Below are positions 15,936 to 25,361 of a stretch of DNA of 64,000 nt, piece after piece. Numbering within the stretch: the first letter of the stretch is position 1; each line of letters starts with the position of its first letter. The stretch comes from Brachybacterium huguangmaarense (GTDB lineage Bacteria > Actinomycetota > Actinomycetes > Actinomycetales > Dermabacteraceae), in assembly GCF_025725725.1 (NCBI RefSeq), contig NZ_CP107020.1, forward strand, positions 1,426,001-1,490,000, given 5' to 3'. Position numbers and translations under genes: made by a program. The notes beneath the pieces are model-generated. The model was not told the DNA's origin and made no database searches. It was given only the letters and a program-made list of their open reading frames with translations.

Positions 15936-16907
15936 ATGACCGCACCGACCCCTGGGCCGCCCGCGTGGCACGCCCTCGTCGACCTCGCCTCGCCGACCGA
16001 GGAGCGCAATCCCGCGAGCATGCACCTGGACACCCTCGACGCGCCGTCCCTCGTGGACCTGATCCTCGCCGAGGACGCGCGCGTCGCCGTCGCCGTCCAG
16101 GCACAGGCGTCGGCGATCGCACGCCTCGTGGACGTGTGCGTCGCCGCGATCGACCGCGGCGCCACGGTCCACTACGTGGGGGCGGGCACGTCGGGCCGCC
16201 TGGGCGTGCTCGACGCGGTCGAGCTCGCCCCGACCTACCACGCGACCGAGGACATGGTCTGCGCGCACCTGGCGGGCGGGCCGGCCGCGATGACGGGCGC
16301 CGTCGAGGGGGCCGAGGACGACGAGGGCGCCGGCGCCGCGCTCGTCGCCGCCTGCGAGGACGGGGACGTCGTGATCGGCCTCGCCGCGAGCGGCCGCACC
16401 CCGTACGTGGGCGGCGCACTGCGCGCCGCGCGCGGGCGGGGGCTGGCCACCGCGCTCATCGCGGCGAACCCGCGCGCCCCGCTCGCCGCCGACGCCGACC
16501 TCGCGATCCTGCTCGACGTGGGCCCCGAGGTGGTCACGGGCTCGACCCGGATGAAGGCCGCGACCGCGCAGAAGATGACGCTCAACGCCCTGTCGACGGC
16601 GACCATGGTGCGGCTCGGCACGACCTACGAGAACCTCATGATCGACGTGTCCCCGACCAACGACAAGCTGCTCGCGCGCACCGTGCGCATGCTCGTGCAG
16701 GCCACCGGCGCGAGCGCCGGGACGGCGGCCGCGACGCTCGAGGAGGCCGACGGCAGCGTGCGCGTCGCCCTCGTGGCCCTGCTGTCCGGGGCGGACGTCG
16801 AGCGGGCGCGCGAGGCCGCGGCCGCCGCGCGTCCCGACCCCGGCCGCCGCGGGGACCCCGCGGGGATCCGCACGGCCGTGGCCCGCCTGACCGAGGACCG
16901 GTCGTGA
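15936..16907 (+). CDS. murQ: N-acetylmuramic acid 6-phosphate etherase
   Basis: The 323-residue protein has a SIS domain with VHYVGAGTSGRLGVLDAVELAPT, a MurQ hallmark, then VVTGSTRMKAATAQKMTLN and YENLMIDVSPTNDKL. MurQ removes the lactyl ether of MurNAc 6-phosphate, giving GlcNAc 6-phosphate and D-lactate in the cytosol. That product links the locus to lactate dehydrogenases. The ATG has an AGGAG site at 15926-15930. Its stop overlaps the GTG start of the regulator (GTGA). An upstream hexosaminidase and a divergent kinase complete the recycling set. No MurP-type PTS transporter is in view. Confidence 0.95.
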   Translation: MTAPTPGPPAWHALVDLASPTEERNPASMHLDTLDAPSLVDLILAEDARVAVAVQAQASAIARLVDVCVAAIDRGATVHYVGAGTSGRLGVLDAVELAPTYHATEDMVCAHLAGGPAAMTGAVEGAEDDEGAGAALVAACEDGDVVIGLAASGRTPYVGGALRAARGRGLATALIAANPRAPLAADADLAILLDVGPEVVTGSTRMKAATAQKMTLNALSTATMVRLGTTYENLMIDVSPTNDKLLARTVRMLVQATGASAGTAAATLEEADGSVRVALVALLSGADVERAREAAAAARPDPGRRGDPAGIRTAVARLTEDRS

Positions 16908-17782
16908 CGAGCCCCGTGCCCGCCGGGCCCGTCACGGTCCGTCTGCGCGGCCACCTCGGGGACCTCCAGCCGGCCCTGCGCCGCATCGCCGAGGTGGTCC
17001 TCGCCGATCCCTCCGGGGCCGGCGCCATGACGATCGGGGACCTCGCACGCGCCGCCGGCTGCTCCGAGGCCACCGTCGTGCGGCTCACCCACGAGCTCGG
17101 CTACCAGGGGTATCGCGACTTCCGCTTCCGCCTCGCCGAGGAGACCGCCGTCGCGCGCGAGCGCAGCGGGCGCACCGTGTACGAGGGCGACATCGACCCC
17201 GCCGACGACCTCGCGGCGGTCGTCGGCAAGATCGCCACGGCCGACGCCCGCGCCGTGGGCAACACCGCCCGGGTGCTCGACCTCGAGGTGCTGGGCGCCG
17301 TCGCCGACCACGTGCTGGGTGCGCGCCGGATCGCCGTGTTCGGGGTCGGCGCGTCGGGCCTCGCCGCGACCGACCTGCAGCAGAAGCTCGCGCGCATCGG
17401 CCTGCTGTGCACGGCGCACGTCGACAGCCACGACGCGCTGCCCACCGCGGCGCTCCTGGGCGAGGGCGACGTCGCGATCGGCCTGTCCCACACGGGCCGC
17501 ACGGTCGACGTCGTGGACGCGCTGCGGATCGCGCGGGAGCGGGGGAGCGTGACCGTCGCGATCACGAACTCCCCGGCGAGCCCCGTGATCGAGGAGGCGG
17601 ACGCCGTGCTGCTCACGGCCGCGCACGAGTCGGCGTTCCGCTCCGGGGCGACCGCGTCGCGGATCGCCCAGCTCACCGTCATCGACTGCGTGTTCGTCGC
17701 CGTGGCCCGGCAGCTGCCCGACCTCGGGCGCGAGGCGCTCCGGCGCACGCGCGCCTCGGTCGAGGACCGGCGCCTCGGCTGA
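16904..17782 (+). CDS. RpiR/MurR-family transcriptional regulator with SIS domain
   Basis: The 292-residue protein has an N-terminal RpiR-type helix-turn-helix (about residues 20-80; MTIGDLARAAGCSEATVVRLTH) and a C-terminal SIS sugar-phosphate-binding domain (RIAVFGVGASGLAATDLQQK, IGLSHTGRTVDVVDAL). Relatives such as MurR sense MurNAc 6-phosphate and repress their own operon. Its coupling to murQ by a GTGA overlap supports that role here. The GTG at 16904 is preferred because the longer frame lies within murQ. Its likely target is the palindrome between the kinase and GH3 genes. Confidence 0.88.
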   Translation: MTSPVPAGPVTVRLRGHLGDLQPALRRIAEVVLADPSGAGAMTIGDLARAAGCSEATVVRLTHELGYQGYRDFRFRLAEETAVARERSGRTVYEGDIDPADDLAAVVGKIATADARAVGNTARVLDLEVLGAVADHVLGARRIAVFGVGASGLAATDLQQKLARIGLLCTAHVDSHDALPTAALLGEGDVAIGLSHTGRTVDVVDALRIARERGSVTVAITNSPASPVIEEADAVLLTAAHESAFRSGATASRIAQLTVIDCVFVAVARQLPDLGREALRRTRASVEDRRLG

Positions 17783-17797
17783 GGCGCCGGCGGGGCC

Positions 17798-18751
17798 TCA
17801 CAGCCCCAGGTCGGCCTGGACCGCGCGCAGCGCGTCGGCGGAGGCGTGCAGGCGCGCGAGCTCCTTGTCCTCCATGGGGATGTCGAGCACCCGGACCACG
17901 CCGCGGATCCCGACCACCGACGGGATCGACATCGCGACCCCCGAGATCCCCTTGTAGTCCTCGAGGACCGTGGACACGGGCAGGACGGCGTGCTCGTCGC
18001 GCAGCACCGCCTCGGCGATGCGGGCGGCGCTCACGCCGATCGCGAGGTTGGTCGCGCCCTTGCCCTTGATGACCGTGTACGCGGCCTGCGCGACCTCGCG
18101 GCCCAGCTCGTCGAGCACGTCGTCGGTGAAGTCGATCAGACCGTGCTCGCCATGGCACTCGCGCAGCGGCACCTGGCCGATCGTGGCCGTCGACCACAGG
18201 CCGAACTCGCTGTCCCCGTGCTCGCCGATGATGGTGGCGTGCACGCTGCGCGGCGACACCTCGAGAGCCGAGGCGATCTGCCAGCGCAGCCGCGAGGAGT
18301 CGAGCACGGTGCCCGAGGCGAACACGCGCCCGCGGGGCAGCCCCGAGATCTCCTGGGCCGCGACCGTGAGCACGTCGCACGGGTTGGTCACGAGCACGTA
18401 GACCGCGTCGGGCGCCTGCTCGAGCAGCTGCGGCATGAGCGAGCGCAGGATGCCCACGTTGACCCCCGCGAGGTCCAGCCGGGTCTGCCCCGGCTTCTGG
18501 GCGGCGCCCGCGGTGATGACGACGACGTCGGCGCCGGCGACGCACGAGATGTCGTCGCCGCCGATGATCCGGGCGCCCGAGGCGAGCGGGCTGCCGTGGG
18601 CGAGGTCGAGCACCTCGGCGTCGACCTTGGCCTTCTTGACGTCGTAGAGGGCGATCGTGCGGGCGGTGCCGCGCAGCATGGCGGCGTAGGCGACGGAGGA
18701 GCCGACGGCCCCGGCTCCGATGACGGCGAGCTTCGAGTTTCCGATGGACAT
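17798..18751 (-). CDS. ldh: L-lactate dehydrogenase (NAD-dependent)
   Basis: The 317-residue protein has the NAD motif AVIGAGAVGSSVAYA, the segment GQTRLDLAGVN with the substrate-loop arginine, VTNPCDVLT and the catalytic-histidine motif IGEHGDSE. Pyruvate-binding TVLDSSRLR is also present, which separates LDH from malate dehydrogenase. It interconverts pyruvate and L-lactate in the cytosol. The ATG at 18751 directly follows a GGGGAC purine stretch. The longer upstream frame would extend into the ABC-F leader and is not used. It converges with the regulator gene, 15 bp away. The D-lactate made by MurQ is not its substrate. Confidence 0.94.
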   Translation of the reverse strand: MSIGNSKLAVIGAGAVGSSVAYAAMLRGTARTIALYDVKKAKVDAEVLDLAHGSPLASGARIIGGDDISCVAGADVVVITAGAAQKPGQTRLDLAGVNVGILRSLMPQLLEQAPDAVYVLVTNPCDVLTVAAQEISGLPRGRVFASGTVLDSSRLRWQIASALEVSPRSVHATIIGEHGDSEFGLWSTATIGQVPLRECHGEHGLIDFTDDVLDELGREVAQAAYTVIKGKGATNLAIGVSAARIAEAVLRDEHAVLPVSTVLEDYKGISGVAMSIPSVVGIRGVVRVLDIPMEDKELARLHASADALRAVQADLGL

Positions 18752-18830
18752 GTCCCCATCGTCGCCCGGATCGCGGCGGGTGCCAAGGACCTTCGGGAGG
18801 AATTCGCTCGTCTCCGTGCTCCGGCGCTCG

Positions 18831-18896
18831 TACAGTGGTGCCCATGTGGATCTGATCGGCCCCCGCCCTGCCCGCCCCGCGACCCCGGAGCCGATC
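18831..18896 (+). promoter_or_regulatory. Leader-peptide attenuator candidate upstream of the ABC-F gene
   Basis: A TACAGT -10 box at 18831-18836 ends seven bases before ATG TGG ATC TGA (18844-18855), a three-codon leaderless reading frame, MWI. Its stop overlaps the 5' arm of a perfect 7-bp hairpin: GATCGGC at 18854-18860 pairs with GCCGATC at 18890-18896. The 3' arm begins at the last base of the GGAG ribosome-binding site (18887-18890) and ends two bases before the ABC-F ATG. A ribosome paused on the leader would open the stem and free the start region. The layout is seen directly; the drug-responsive behaviour is inferred. Confidence 0.55.
18844..18855 (+). CDS. Three-residue leader peptide MWI
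   Basis: The frame is ATG TGG ATC TGA, placed exactly at the expected leaderless distance from the TACAGT box. It has no ribosome-binding site of its own and could be translated only as the 5' end of the mRNA. Its possible role is to sense ribosome-stalling antibiotics for the downstream ABC-F gene. It could also be a chance frame. Confidence 0.4.
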   Translation: MWI

Positions 18897-18897
18897 C

Positions 18898-20537
<1,640 letters not shown>

Positions 20538-20538
<1 letters not shown>

Positions 20539-20648
20539 TGTCACGCACGTTCACAGGGGTTGCCGGTCCGGACCCGGGAGCAGGCACCCTGTGCCGGACG
20601 GTCGGCATCGGCCGGCACCGTGCCCGCGCGAGAGAAGGATCGCCATGA
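20538..20648 (+). other. 36-codon frame bridging the ABC-F stop and the metY start
   Basis: An ATG overlaps the ABC-F stop (TGATG) and the frame closes with a TGA that overlaps the metY ATG (ATGA). It contains one cysteine. It could couple translation of the two genes or be a chance open frame in high-GC DNA. No SAM riboswitch resembling the known actinobacterial classes was recognised in these 105 bases. Confidence 0.25.
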
Positions 20649-21940
20649 CCGAGCAGCCCCTGCACTTCGAGACCCTCGCGATCCACGCCGGCCAGGAGCC
20701 GGACCCCGCCACGGGAGCCCGCGCGCTGCCGATCTACCAGACCACGAGCTTCGTGTTCCCCGACGCCGAGACCGCGGCCAACCGCTTCGCGCTCGCCGAC
20801 CTGGGGCCCATCTACACGCGCATCACCAACCCCACCCAGGCGGCCGTCGAGGACCGGATCGCCGCCCTCGAGGGCGGGGCCCTGGGCCTGCTGGTCTCCT
20901 CCGGGCAGAGCGCCATCACGCTCGCGGTCCTCAACCTCGCCGGCGCGGGCGACTCGATCGTCGTCTCGCCGAGCCTGTACGGCGGCACGTTCAACCTGTT
21001 CAAGCACACCCTGGCGCGCCTGGGCATCGAGCCGATCTTCGTCGAGGACCCCGACGACCTCGACGCGTGGCGCCGGGCGGCGCGCGAGAACACCAAGGCG
21101 TTCTTCGCCGAGACGATCCCCAACCCGCGCCAGGACGTCCTGCAGATCCGCGAGGTCGCCGACATCGCCCACGAGGCCGGGGTGCCGCTCATCGTCGACA
21201 ACACGGTGGCCACGCCCTACCTGCTGCGCCCGCTCGAGCACGGCGCCGACATCGTCGTGCACTCGGCGACGAAGTTCCTGGGCGGCCACGGCACCACGAT
21301 CGCGGGCGCGATCGTCGACGGCGGCACCTTCGACTTCGCGGCCGACCCGGAGCGGTTCCCGACCTTCAACGAGCCCGACGCCTCGTACAACGGCCTCGTC
21401 TACACCCAGCTCCCGCGCCCGCTCACGCCGTTCGCCATCAAGGCCCGCGTGCAGCTGCTGCGCGACCTCGGCCCCGCCGTCGCGCCCCACAGCGCCTTCC
21501 TCATCGCCCAGGGCCTCGAGACCCTGCCGCTGCGCATGGAGCGCCACGTGGCCAACGCGACGCGGGTCGCCGAGTACCTCGCCGCGCGCGACGACGTCGA
21601 GTCGGTCTCGTGGGCGGGCCTGCCCGGCTCGCCCTACCACGAGCGGGCTCAGCGCTACCTGCCGCGCGGCGCGGGCAGCGTGCTCGGCTTCACGCTCGCC
21701 GGTGGCGCGGAGGCCGGGCGCCGCTTCGTCGACTCCCTGCGCCTGCACTCCAACGTCGCCAACATCGGCGACGTCCGCTCGCTCGTCATCCACCCCGCCT
21801 CGACCACCCACTCCCAGCTGAGCGAGGACGAGCAGCGCGCCGCGGGCGTCGAGCCCGGCTTCGTGCGCCTGTCCGTGGGCCTCGAGCACATCGACGACAT
21901 CCTCGCCGACCTCGACCGGGGGTTCGCCGCGCTCGCGTGA
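20645..21940 (+). CDS. metY: O-acetylhomoserine sulfhydrylase (MetY-type)
   Basis: The 431-residue PLP enzyme of the Cys/Met metabolism family starts [19 protein letters not shown] and has YTRITNPT. The PLP-lysine segment [13 protein letters not shown] is present, and the C-terminal segment ends [18 protein letters not shown] ([13 protein letters not shown]). The long insertion and the length above 420 residues identify MetY rather than cystathionine gamma-synthase (about 390). It makes homocysteine from O-acetylhomoserine and sulfide in the cytosol. The ATG is preceded by AGAAGGA. The expected partner metX is not adjacent; two HAD hydrolases follow from their own promoter. Confidence 0.92.
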   Translation: MTEQPLHFETLAIHAGQEPDPATGARALPIYQTTSFVFPDAETAANRFALADLGPIYTRITNPTQAAVEDRIAALEGGALGLLVSSGQSAITLAVLNLAGAGDSIVVSPSLYGGTFNLFKHTLARLGIEPIFVEDPDDLDAWRRAARENTKAFFAETIPNPRQDVLQIREVADIAHEAGVPLIVDNTVATPYLLRPLEHGADIVVHSATKFLGGHGTTIAGAIVDGGTFDFAADPERFPTFNEPDASYNGLVYTQLPRPLTPFAIKARVQLLRDLGPAVAPHSAFLIAQGLETLPLRMERHVANATRVAEYLAARDDVESVSWAGLPGSPYHERAQRYLPRGAGSVLGFTLAGGAEAGRRFVDSLRLHSNVANIGDVRSLVIHPASTTHSQLSEDEQRAAGVEPGFVRLSVGLEHIDDILADLDRGFAALA

Positions 21941-21973
21941 GACCCCGGCGCCGGGCCCGATACGCTGGGGGCG

Positions 21974-22660
21974 ATGAGCACCTCACCGCTGCTGCCGTGG
22001 CCCCCTCGCGCCTGGACCCCGCTCGCCGTCGTCTTCGACTGCGACGGCCTGCTCGTGGACACCGAGTCCCCCTGGATCGAGCTGCAGGACGCCTATCTCG
22101 CCTCGCACGGGGCGGCCCTCGAGCCCGAGGTCCGGCGCCGCATCACGGGACGCAGCATGGAGACGGTGATCACCACGATCGCCGAGACCGTCGGCCGTGA
22201 CGCGCACGCCGTGGCCGAGGACCTCCTGGCCCTGCACACCGAGCAGGCCGGGGCCGAGCTGATCGTCATGCCCGGGGCGCTCGAGACGGTGCGCGCGGCC
22301 GCCGCCAAGGTGCCCGTCGCGATCGCCTCGAACTCGCCGCGCGCCATGCTCGACGAGAAGCTCGAGGCCCTCGGCCTGGTCGGTCTGATCGACGCGAGCG
22401 TCGCGGTCGAGGACGTCGAGCACCCCAAGCCCGCCCCCGACCTCTACGCGCGCGGCGCCGAGCTGCTCGGCGCCGACCCCGCGCAGACGCTCGCCCTCGA
22501 CGACTCCGAGACGGGCGCCCGGTCGGCGACCGCGGCAGGCCTGCGCCTGATCGCGGTGCCCTCCCTGCCCGGACAGGAGCCCGAGGCGGCCGTGACCCTG
22601 AGCAGCCTCGAGGACCCCGACCTGCACGCCTGGATCGACGCCTGGGAGACCCGCCGATGA
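21974..22660 (+). CDS. HAD-superfamily phosphatase (first of a tandem pair)
   Basis: The 228-residue protein has the HAD motif I VVFDCDGLLVDTE, motif II AIASNSP, the motif III lysine in EHPKPAPD and motif IV LALDDSETGARSA. This is the beta-phosphoglucomutase-like subclass with a helical cap. It hydrolyses or moves phosphate on small metabolites; the substrate is unknown. TACGCT at 21961-21966 ends seven bases before the ATG, so the mRNA is probably leaderless. The stop overlaps the next HAD gene by ATGA. The pair clearly arose by duplication. Confidence 0.87.
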   Translation: MSTSPLLPWPPRAWTPLAVVFDCDGLLVDTESPWIELQDAYLASHGAALEPEVRRRITGRSMETVITTIAETVGRDAHAVAEDLLALHTEQAGAELIVMPGALETVRAAAAKVPVAIASNSPRAMLDEKLEALGLVGLIDASVAVEDVEHPKPAPDLYARGAELLGADPAQTLALDDSETGARSATAAGLRLIAVPSLPGQEPEAAVTLSSLEDPDLHAWIDAWETRR

Positions 22661-23358
22661 CCGAGACCGCGACCGCCCCTAGCCGCTTCGCCGAGGTGTT
22701 CGGCGACTGGTCGCCGCGCGCCGTCGTGTTCGACTGCGACGGCATGCTGCTGGACACCGAGACCGTCTGGAACGAGACCCAGGACGTGATCCTGGACCGG
22801 CTCGGGACCGAGCTCGACGCGGCCGACGCCCAGGCGATCGTCGGCTCGACCCTCGAGGACGCCGCCGCGATCATGGCGCGCGCCGCAGGGGCCGACTACG
22901 AGCGGGTGCTCGCCGAGACCCGCGAGGAGTTCATCGCGGCGCTCGCCGCGGACCTGCGCCTCATGCCGGGCGCCGAGGCCGTCGTCGCGGCCGCCGCCGC
23001 CCGGGTGCCGATCGCGTGCGCCTCCAACTCGTGGCACGACGCCCTCGTGGACAAGCTCACCCGGGCCGGCCTGATCGAGCACTTCAGCGCCCTCGAGTCG
23101 ACCGACACGGTCGAGCGGGGCAAGCCCTTCCCCGACATGTACGCCCAAGGCGCCGCGGCGCTCGGCGCCGACGCCGCCCAGGCCCTCGCCTTCGAGGACT
23201 CCCGCACGGGCGCCCGCGCCGCCGTCGCCGCAGGGCTGCGGCTGATCGCCGTGCCGTCCCACGGCGAGGACCTCTCGCTCGCCGACCTCACGCTCACGTC
23301 CCTCGAGGACCCCGCGCTGCTCGCGTGGATCGACTCGTGGCCGCGCACGCGACGGTGA
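22657..23358 (+). CDS. HAD-superfamily phosphatase (second of a tandem pair)
   Basis: The 233-residue paralogue of the preceding gene has VVFDCDGMLLDTE, IACASNSW, ERGKPFPDMY and LAFEDSRTGARAA as motifs I to IV. The cap domain is helical and no signal peptide is present. It is translationally coupled to its neighbour. Divergence between the copies suggests different substrates. The substrate cannot be read from sequence. Confidence 0.87.
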   Translation: MTETATAPSRFAEVFGDWSPRAVVFDCDGMLLDTETVWNETQDVILDRLGTELDAADAQAIVGSTLEDAAAIMARAAGADYERVLAETREEFIAALAADLRLMPGAEAVVAAAAARVPIACASNSWHDALVDKLTRAGLIEHFSALESTDTVERGKPFPDMYAQGAAALGADAAQALAFEDSRTGARAAVAAGLRLIAVPSHGEDLSLADLTLTSLEDPALLAWIDSWPRTRR

Positions 23359-23455
23359 CGGCGACGGCCACGACAACGGCGACGGCACAAGCACTGCCGC
23401 GCTCGCGACGGACCGTCCAGGTGCCGGTGATCGGCCACCTGGCACACTGGGGCGC

Positions 23456-25345
23456 ATGACTTCTTCACCCGACGACGCCCGCGTGCGCGCGAGCGCCCTG
23501 CGCGGCCGCGGCTGGCTGAACACCGGGGGCGTCGATCTCTCCCTCGAGGACCTGCGCGGCAAGATCGTCGTCCTGGACTTCTGGACCTTCTGCTGCGTCA
23601 ACTGCCTCCACGTGCTCGAGGAGCTGCGTCCCCTCGAGCACTCGTGGTCCGACGAGGTCGTCATCGTCGGCGTGCACTCGCCCAAGTTCGAGTTCGAGAA
23701 GGACCCCGACGCGCTCGCCGCGAACGTGCAGCGCTACGAGGTGGCCCACCCCGTGATCGACGACCCCGAGCTGCGCACGTGGTCGGAGTACGGCGTCAAG
23801 GCCTGGCCCACGCTCGTCGTGCTCGACACGCACGGGCGCATCGCCGCGTCGATGTCGGGGGAGGGGCACGCCGAGAACCTCGACGCCGTGATCGCACGGC
23901 TCGTCGCCGAGGGCGAGGTCGACGGCTCGCTGCGACGCGGCCCCGCGCCCACCGTGCTCGAGGAGCGCACCCCCCAGACCCTCCGCTTCCCCTCCAAGGT
24001 CGCCGAGCTGCGCGACGGGCGCGTCATCGTCTCCGACACCGGCCAGCACCGGCTCGTGATCTTCGGCCCCGACGGCGCGACCGTCGACGAGATCATCGGC
24101 GCCGGCCAGCGCGGGCACGACGACGGCGAGGGCCCCGAGGCCACCTTCACCGAGCCCAACGGCATCGCGGTCCTGCCCGACGAGGTCGCCGAGCGCGTGG
24201 GCTACGACCTCGTGGTCGCCGACACCGCCGGCAACCGCCTGCGCGGCGTGGCCCTCGGCCACGACCGCTTCCTGCGCGGACGCACTGCGACCGCCGTCAC
24301 GACCCTCGCGGGCACCGGCGAGCAGTGGATGCAGGGCGCGCCCCTGCCCGCCGGCGAGGGCGACCCGCTCGGCTTCGCGCTGTCGACTCCGTGGGACCTC
24401 ACCTGGTCCGACGCGCTCGGCGCCGTCGTCATCACGATGGCGGGCATCCACCAGATCTGGACCTTCGACCCGGTCGCGGGGACCCTCGCGGTGCTCGCCG
24501 GCACGACCCACGAGGGCCTCGTCGACGGGGACCTCGTGCGCTCGTGGTGGGCCCAGCCCTCCGGCGTCGCCCCCCTCGCCGACGGCCGCCTCGTCGTCGC
24601 CGACTCCGAGACCTCCGCGATCCGCGTGATCGACCCGCAGGACCTCACCGTCACGACGCTCGTGGGCGAGGGGCTGTTCGACTTCGGGCACGTCGACGGC
24701 GCCTTCGGGACCGCTCGCCTGCAGCATCCGCTCGGCGTGACCGTGCTGCCCGACGGCCGGGTCGCCGTCGCCGACACGTACAACGGCTCGATCCGCCTGC
24801 TCGACCTCGACGCGCGCACCGTCGTGACCGTCGCGACCGACCTGTCGGAGCCTTCCGACGCCCTCGTCGTGCCGCCCGTCGACGGGATCGACCAGCTCGC
24901 CGTCGTCGAGTCCGGCGCCAACCGTCTGACCTGGGTGCCCATCGCCAAGGCCGCCGAACGCCACGTGGACGAGGGGGCCCAGCAGTCCGAGCGCCCCGTC
25001 ACCGAGATCGCTGCCGGCACGCTCGCGGTGCGGGTCCTGTTCACCCCGCCCGAGGGCCAGAAGCTGGACGAGTCGCTCGGCCCGTCGACCCAGGTGAGCA
25101 TCTCGACCACGCCCGCCGCGATGCTGCGCTCCGGCGGCGGCACGTCGACCGCCATGACGCGCACGATCGAGCTGGACCCCGCCTATCCCGAGGGCGTCCT
25201 CCACGTGAGCGCCCGCGCCGCCTCGTGCGACGCCGACCCCGCCGTCGAGTTCCCCGCCTGCCACATGCACCAGCAGGACTGGGGGGTGCCGGTCCGCGTC
25301 GCCGACGGCGGCGCCGACGGCCTCGACCTCGCCCTGCTGGGCTGA
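23456..25345 (+). CDS. Thioredoxin-like/NHL-repeat protein (NHLRC2-type)
   Basis: The 629-residue protein has an N-terminal TlpA/AhpC-like thioredoxin fold (residues about 15-160; VLDFWTFCCVNCLHVLEEL, redox motif CVNC, and cis-proline AWPTLVVLD). NHL beta-propeller repeats follow (about 175-490), e.g. LRDGRVIVSDTGQHRLVIF and LPDGRVAVADTYNGSIRLLD. A beta-rich C-terminal domain completes the layout shared with NHLRC2. No signal peptide is seen, so it is cytosolic. The role in bacteria is unknown; a redox scaffold is an inference. CACACT lies seven bases before the ATG. The membrane protein at 25362 follows after 16 bp and is probably cotranscribed. Confidence 0.85.
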   Translation: MTSSPDDARVRASALRGRGWLNTGGVDLSLEDLRGKIVVLDFWTFCCVNCLHVLEELRPLEHSWSDEVVIVGVHSPKFEFEKDPDALAANVQRYEVAHPVIDDPELRTWSEYGVKAWPTLVVLDTHGRIAASMSGEGHAENLDAVIARLVAEGEVDGSLRRGPAPTVLEERTPQTLRFPSKVAELRDGRVIVSDTGQHRLVIFGPDGATVDEIIGAGQRGHDDGEGPEATFTEPNGIAVLPDEVAERVGYDLVVADTAGNRLRGVALGHDRFLRGRTATAVTTLAGTGEQWMQGAPLPAGEGDPLGFALSTPWDLTWSDALGAVVITMAGIHQIWTFDPVAGTLAVLAGTTHEGLVDGDLVRSWWAQPSGVAPLADGRLVVADSETSAIRVIDPQDLTVTTLVGEGLFDFGHVDGAFGTARLQHPLGVTVLPDGRVAVADTYNGSIRLLDLDARTVVTVATDLSEPSDALVVPPVDGIDQLAVVESGANRLTWVPIAKAAERHVDEGAQQSERPVTEIAAGTLAVRVLFTPPEGQKLDESLGPSTQVSISTTPAAMLRSGGGTSTAMTRTIELDPAYPEGVLHVSARAASCDADPAVEFPACHMHQQDWGVPVRVADGGADGLDLALLG

Positions 25346-25361
25346 CCGCACAGGAGAACAC

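Noticed and set aside
20539..20644. Possible SAM riboswitch before metY.
   Set aside because: None of the conserved core elements I know for SAM-I/IV or SAM-II classes could be found; a coding or plain leader is simpler.
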